DNA of 64,000 nt from AP-15 sp963797115. GTDB taxonomy: Bacteria > Pseudomonadota > Alphaproteobacteria > ATCC43930 > CGMCC-115725. Where the stretch lies: contig CAWCOH010000001.1 of assembly GCA_963797115.1 (NCBI GenBank), forward strand, positions 3,534,001-3,598,000, read 5' to 3'. The position numbers and the translations under genes are program-made. Below the pieces are notes generated by a model that did not search any database, was not told where the DNA came from, and saw only the letters and a program-made list of their open reading frames with translations. The stretch's first letter is position 1; each line of letters begins with the position of its first letter. Below, in pieces: positions 61,145 to 64,000 of this stretch.

Positions 61145-62660
61145 CTACCCCGCCAGCTTCTTTTTGAGCAGCTCGTTGACGAGGGCGGGGTTGGCCTTGC
61201 CTTGCGTGGCGCGCATGACCTGGCCGACAAAGAAGCCGTAGAGCTTGTCGCGGCCGGCGCGGTATTCGGCGACCTTGTCGGTCTGGGCGGCGAGGACCGC
61301 GTCGATCGCGGCCTCGATCGGGCCCGAAATCGGTAACCTGGCGCAGGCCTTTGGCCTCGACGATCGCCGCAGGGTCGGTGCCGGATGCAACCATCTCCGC
61401 AAAGACATCCTTGGCGAGTCGGCCGGAGATCGTCCCGTCGGCGATCAGGTCGATCAATGCCCCGAGCTGCTCGGCCGAAACGGGCGATTGCTCGATGCCC
61501 ACCCCGAGCCGGTTCAGCGCTCCGAAAAGATCTCCCATCACCCAATTGGCCGCCGCCTTTGGATCGCGCCCCACGGCGACCCGTTCGAAGTAGAGTGCCG
61601 TCTCCTTCTCCGCCACCAGCACACTCGCATCATCGGTCGAGAGACCATAGGCCGACATGAAGCGGACCTTCTTCGCGTCGGGCAACTCCGGGAGCTCGAC
61701 GCGCAGTTGCTTCACCCATTCCGGGTCGAGGACCAGCGGCGGTAGGTCAGGGTCGGGGAAATAGCGGTAGTCGTGCGCCTCTTCCTTCGAGCGCATCGGT
61801 CGGGTGGTGCCGCGTCCGGCGTCGAACAGGCGCGTCTGCTGCTCGACCCGGCCGCCCTCCTCGACGATCTCGATCTGGCGGTGCGCCTCGTACTCGATCG
61901 CCTGCATCACATAGCGGATCGAGTTGACATTCTTGATCTCGCAACGCGTGCCCAGGGGCTCGCCCGGCCGGCGGATCGACACATTGACGTCGCAGCGCAG
62001 TGAGCCCTCCTCCATGTTGCCGTCGCAGGTGCCGAGGTGACGCAGGATCGAGCGCAGTTTGCGCAGATAGATCCCGGCCTCCTCCGCACTTCTCAGATCG
62101 GGCTCGGAGACGATCTCCATCAGCGCCACACCAGCCCGGTTCAGATCGACGTAAGTGAGCCTCGGATGCTGGTCGTGCAGGCTCTTGCCGGCGTCCTGTT
62201 CGAGATGCAGCCGGGTCAGGCCGATCTCGCGTGTCGCGCCGTCCGGCATGTCCAAGCTGACCCGGCCATGCCCGACGATCGGCTGCAGGTATTGCGAGAT
62301 CTGATAGCCGGCCGGCAAGTCGGGGTAGAAGTAGTTCTTGCGCTCGAAGACGCTGTGCAGGTTGACCTCGGCATCAAGGCCAAGCCCGGTTTTGACCGCC
62401 TGCTCAACGCAGAACCGGTTGATGACCGGCAGCATGCCCGGGAAGGCGGCGTCAACCGGCGAGACCTGGGTGTTGGGCTCGGCGCCGAAATCGGTTGCGG
62501 CGCCGGAAAACAGCTTGGCCTTCGAGATCACCTGGGCGTGAACCTCGAGCCCGATCACCGTCTCCCACTTCCCGGTACGGCCCTCGATCATTGCCTCTTC
62601 TTCCGCGAGACGACCGCCCTCTCCGCCCAATGGGGGGAGAGGGAGAAATTCGTCGATCAT
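61145..62660 (-). CDS. gatB: Asp/Glu-tRNA amidotransferase subunit B, with a 1-base frameshift
   Basis: Transamidates Glu-tRNA-Gln and Asp-tRNA-Asn with GatA and GatC. The conserved GatB body starts at GKWETVIGLEVHAQVISKAK and includes FPGMLPVINRFCVEQA and FYPDLPAGYQISQ. Near 61328 the frame breaks: the text KGLRQVTD continues properly only if one A of an AAA run (plus strand 61327-61329) is removed, then reads SGPIEAAIDAV to ANPALVNELLKKKLAG. GatB is normally essential, so this is probably an assembly error. The start at 62660 overlaps the gatA stop (ATGA) and has GGAGGCGG; it reads through a palindrome, making LPLPPLGGEGG. ATG 62591 would skip the repeat. Confidence 0.92.
62617..62643. repeat. 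palindromic repeat at the gatA-gatB junction
   Basis: CCCTCTCCGCCC, loop AAT, GGGGGGAGAGGG: 11 of 12 pairs. It is the same palindrome as the hairpin at 36755-36784 of the nested element, here with a shorter loop. It sits between two gatB start candidates and is in frame with the upstream one. Confidence 0.8.
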
Positions 62661-64000
62661 GCTCCGCCTCCGGCAATGAAATCGGGCAGATGGCGAAACT
62701 GCGCGGCACTTTCCAGGACTTCGGCGACACGGAGAACCGTCTCTTCGTCGAGGGCGCGGCCGATGACCTGCAGGCCGAGCGGCAACCCGTCGCCGGAAAG
62801 CCCGGCCGGAATCGAAGCTGCCGGCAGGCCGGCGAGGTTGGCCGGCACGGTGAAGACGTCGTTCAAATACATCGCGAGCGGGTCCTGAGTGTTCTCGCCG
62901 ATCGCAAAGGCGGCCGACGGCGCGGTCGGCGTCAGTATGCAATCGACGCTTTCGAACGCCGCGGCAAAGTCGCGGGCGATCAGGGTGCGCACCCGCTGTG
63001 CCTTCAGGTAATAGGCGTCGTAATAGCCCGCCGATAACACATAGGTGCCCATCAGCACGCGGCGGCGGACCTCGGCGCCGAACCCCGCGGCGCGTGTCAG
63101 TTCGTACACCTCGTCGAGATTGTTGCCCTCAACCCGGAGACCAAAGCGCACGCCGTCGTAGCGCGCGAGGTTCGATGAGGCCTCCGCCGGGGCGATGATG
63201 TAGTAGGCCGGCAGCGCATATTTGGTCATCGGCAGGCTGATCTCGACCGGCTCGGCGCCAGCCATCCGCAGCCACTCTTCACCTTGCTGCCACCTGGCCT
63301 CGATCTCGGCGGGCATACCGTCGACCCGATATTCCTTCGGGATGCCGACGCGCATGCCCCTGATGTCTCCGGTCAGCGCGGCTGCGAAATCCGGCACCGC
63401 CACCGGCGTCGAGGTCGAATCCCTCGGGTCGTGCCCGGCCATCGTGCCGAGCATGATCGCCACATCGCGTACCGTGCGGCCCATCGGCCCCGGATGGTCG
63501 AGCGAAGAGGCGTAGGCGACCACACCCCAGCGCGAGCAGCGGCCATAGGTCGGCTTCAGTCCGACGATGCCGCAAAAGCTCGCCGGCTGGCGGATCGAGC
63601 CGCCGGTATCGGTGCCGATCGCGGCGAGCGCCGCCCGAGCGGCGACGGCGACCGCCGAGCCGCCCGAGGAGCCGCCGGGGACCAACCGTCGGTTGTCCCT
63701 CGCACGCCGCCAGGGATTCTCCACCGGACCGTACCAGCTCGTCGTGCTCGACGAGCCCATCGCGAACTCGTCGAGATTGGCCTTGCCGAGCATCACCGCG
63801 CCGGCCCGCCACAGCTTCTCGGTCACCGTCAACTCGTAGGGCGGCCGAAACCCGTCGAGGATGTGCGACCCGGCGGTGGTCAGTACATCCTTCGTGCAGA
63901 AGAGGTCCTTGACCGCGATCGGGACACCGTCGAGCGGCAAGACCTCGCCGCGCCCTAGGCGCTGATCGGCGGCCTCGGCCATCGCCAGAGCGCGCTCGGG
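62657..64000 (-). CDS. gatA: Glu/Asp-tRNA amidotransferase subunit A, 5' end outside window
   Basis: Amidase-signature subunit that hydrolyses glutamine to supply ammonia. The open frame continues through base 64000; the last codons at the edge read ERALAMAEAADQRLGRG, which matches an internal stretch about 45 residues from a normal GatA start, so the N-terminus is outside. Catalytic features: the lysine in VPIAVKDLFC, and VPGGSSGGSAVAVAAR with the cis-serine and nucleophilic serine of the Ser-cisSer-Lys triad, followed by TDTGGSIRQPASFCGIVGLKPTYG. A methionine at 63982 is internal and not the start. The stop overlaps the gatB ATG by 4 nt. gatC is expected further upstream. Confidence 0.97.
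   Translation of the reverse strand, partial: PERALAMAEAADQRLGRGEVLPLDGVPIAVKDLFCTKDVLTTAGSHILDGFRPPYELTVTEKLWRAGAVMLGKANLDEFAMGSSSTTSWYGPVENPWRRARDNRRLVPGGSSGGSAVAVAARAALAAIGTDTGGSIRQPASFCGIVGLKPTYGRCSRWGVVAYASSLDHPGPMGRTVRDVAIMLGTMAGHDPRDSTSTPVAVPDFAAALTGDIRGMRVGIPKEYRVDGMPAEIEARWQQGEEWLRMAGAEPVEISLPMTKYALPAYYIIAPAEASSNLARYDGVRFGLRVEGNNLDEVYELTRAAGFGAEVRRRVLMGTYVLSAGYYDAYYLKAQRVRTLIARDFAAAFESVDCILTPTAPSAAFAIGENTQDPLAMYLNDVFTVPANLAGLPAASIPAGLSGDGLPLGLQVIGRALDEETVLRVAEVLESAAQFRHLPDFIAGGGA

Noticed and set aside
61114..61545. N-terminal extension of the molybdopterin oxidoreductase frame
   Set aside because: It is arginine-rich and lies inside the gatB coding end; the Fe-S motif starts at the proper ATG at 61113, with GGGGAGAGG before it.
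62661..62942. N-terminal extension of gatB
   Set aside because: It overlaps the end of gatA in another frame and has no GatB-like residues.

Overview
The window is GC-rich, densely coding DNA from an alphaproteobacterium. The class-level call rests on GcrA, the hybrid kinase CckA and the CtrA inhibitor SciP, a DksA that keeps only one of the four zinc-finger cysteines, and a GTTC-type SOS box near recA. I cannot name the order; the gene content and intergenic palindromes would fit a soil- or plant-associated Rhodospirillales or Hyphomicrobiales member.

Layout. 1-1778: thrS, cut by the left edge. 1845-6563: an iron-uptake block made of a decayed OprB-type porin, an NHL beta-propeller, EfeB peroxidase, a cupredoxin and an FTR1 permease. 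6564-11760: a GMC oxidoreductase tail relic, a GT4 glycosyltransferase divergent from an alpha/beta hydrolase, a decayed serine hydrolase and a CDF metal transporter. 12285-18667: an LTA-synthase-like sulfatase, a MoxR/VWA pair, gcrA, a methyltransferase, a Nudix hydrolase and tRNA-Phe. 19026-24758: a haem-oxygenase-like diiron protein, an MFS transporter and a large hybrid kinase. 24917-29952: recA, cckA, dksA and sciP. 30482-36337: heparinase II/III, a Bcr/CflA-type MFS, an unknown protein overlapping it by 4 nt, and an alpha/beta hydrolase. 36689-36943: a nested inverted-repeat element. 37201-38150: an EamA permease behind a coupled mini-ORF. 38355-40479: an IS91-type element with a tyrosine recombinase and an HUH transposase. 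40912-54956: a SnoaL-like secreted protein divergent from a wHTH-TPR regulator, a CoA-binding/O-acetylhomoserine sulfhydrylase fusion, an amidohydrolase, a sensor kinase, an ALDH1L-like formyltransferase, glgA, a thioesterase, an LLM flavoenzyme and a ribokinase. 55057-57606: an aldo/keto reductase, cysteine hydrolase and HpaI aldolase run. 57828-61113: a ferritin-like protein and a frameshifted molybdopterin oxidoreductase. 61145-64000: gatB (one frameshift) and gatA, cut by the right edge.

Working together. The efe block should oxidise and import ferrous iron. GcrA, CckA and SciP are three nodes of the CtrA cell-cycle circuit within 14 kb. The heparinase, MFS and unknown genes look like one polysaccharide or oligosaccharide unit. 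The ribokinase, aldo/keto reductase and HpaI aldolase suggest oxidative sugar breakdown.

Frame damage is of two kinds. The porin (also internally deleted) and the serine hydrolase are clear relics. The molybdopterin oxidoreductase and gatB each need only one extra base removed, which leaves open assembly error, since gatB is normally essential. The best leads for an undescribed system are the diiron protein with its MFS transporter, the heparinase/MFS/unknown operon and the CoA-binding/MetY fusion. None is proven new from sequence alone.
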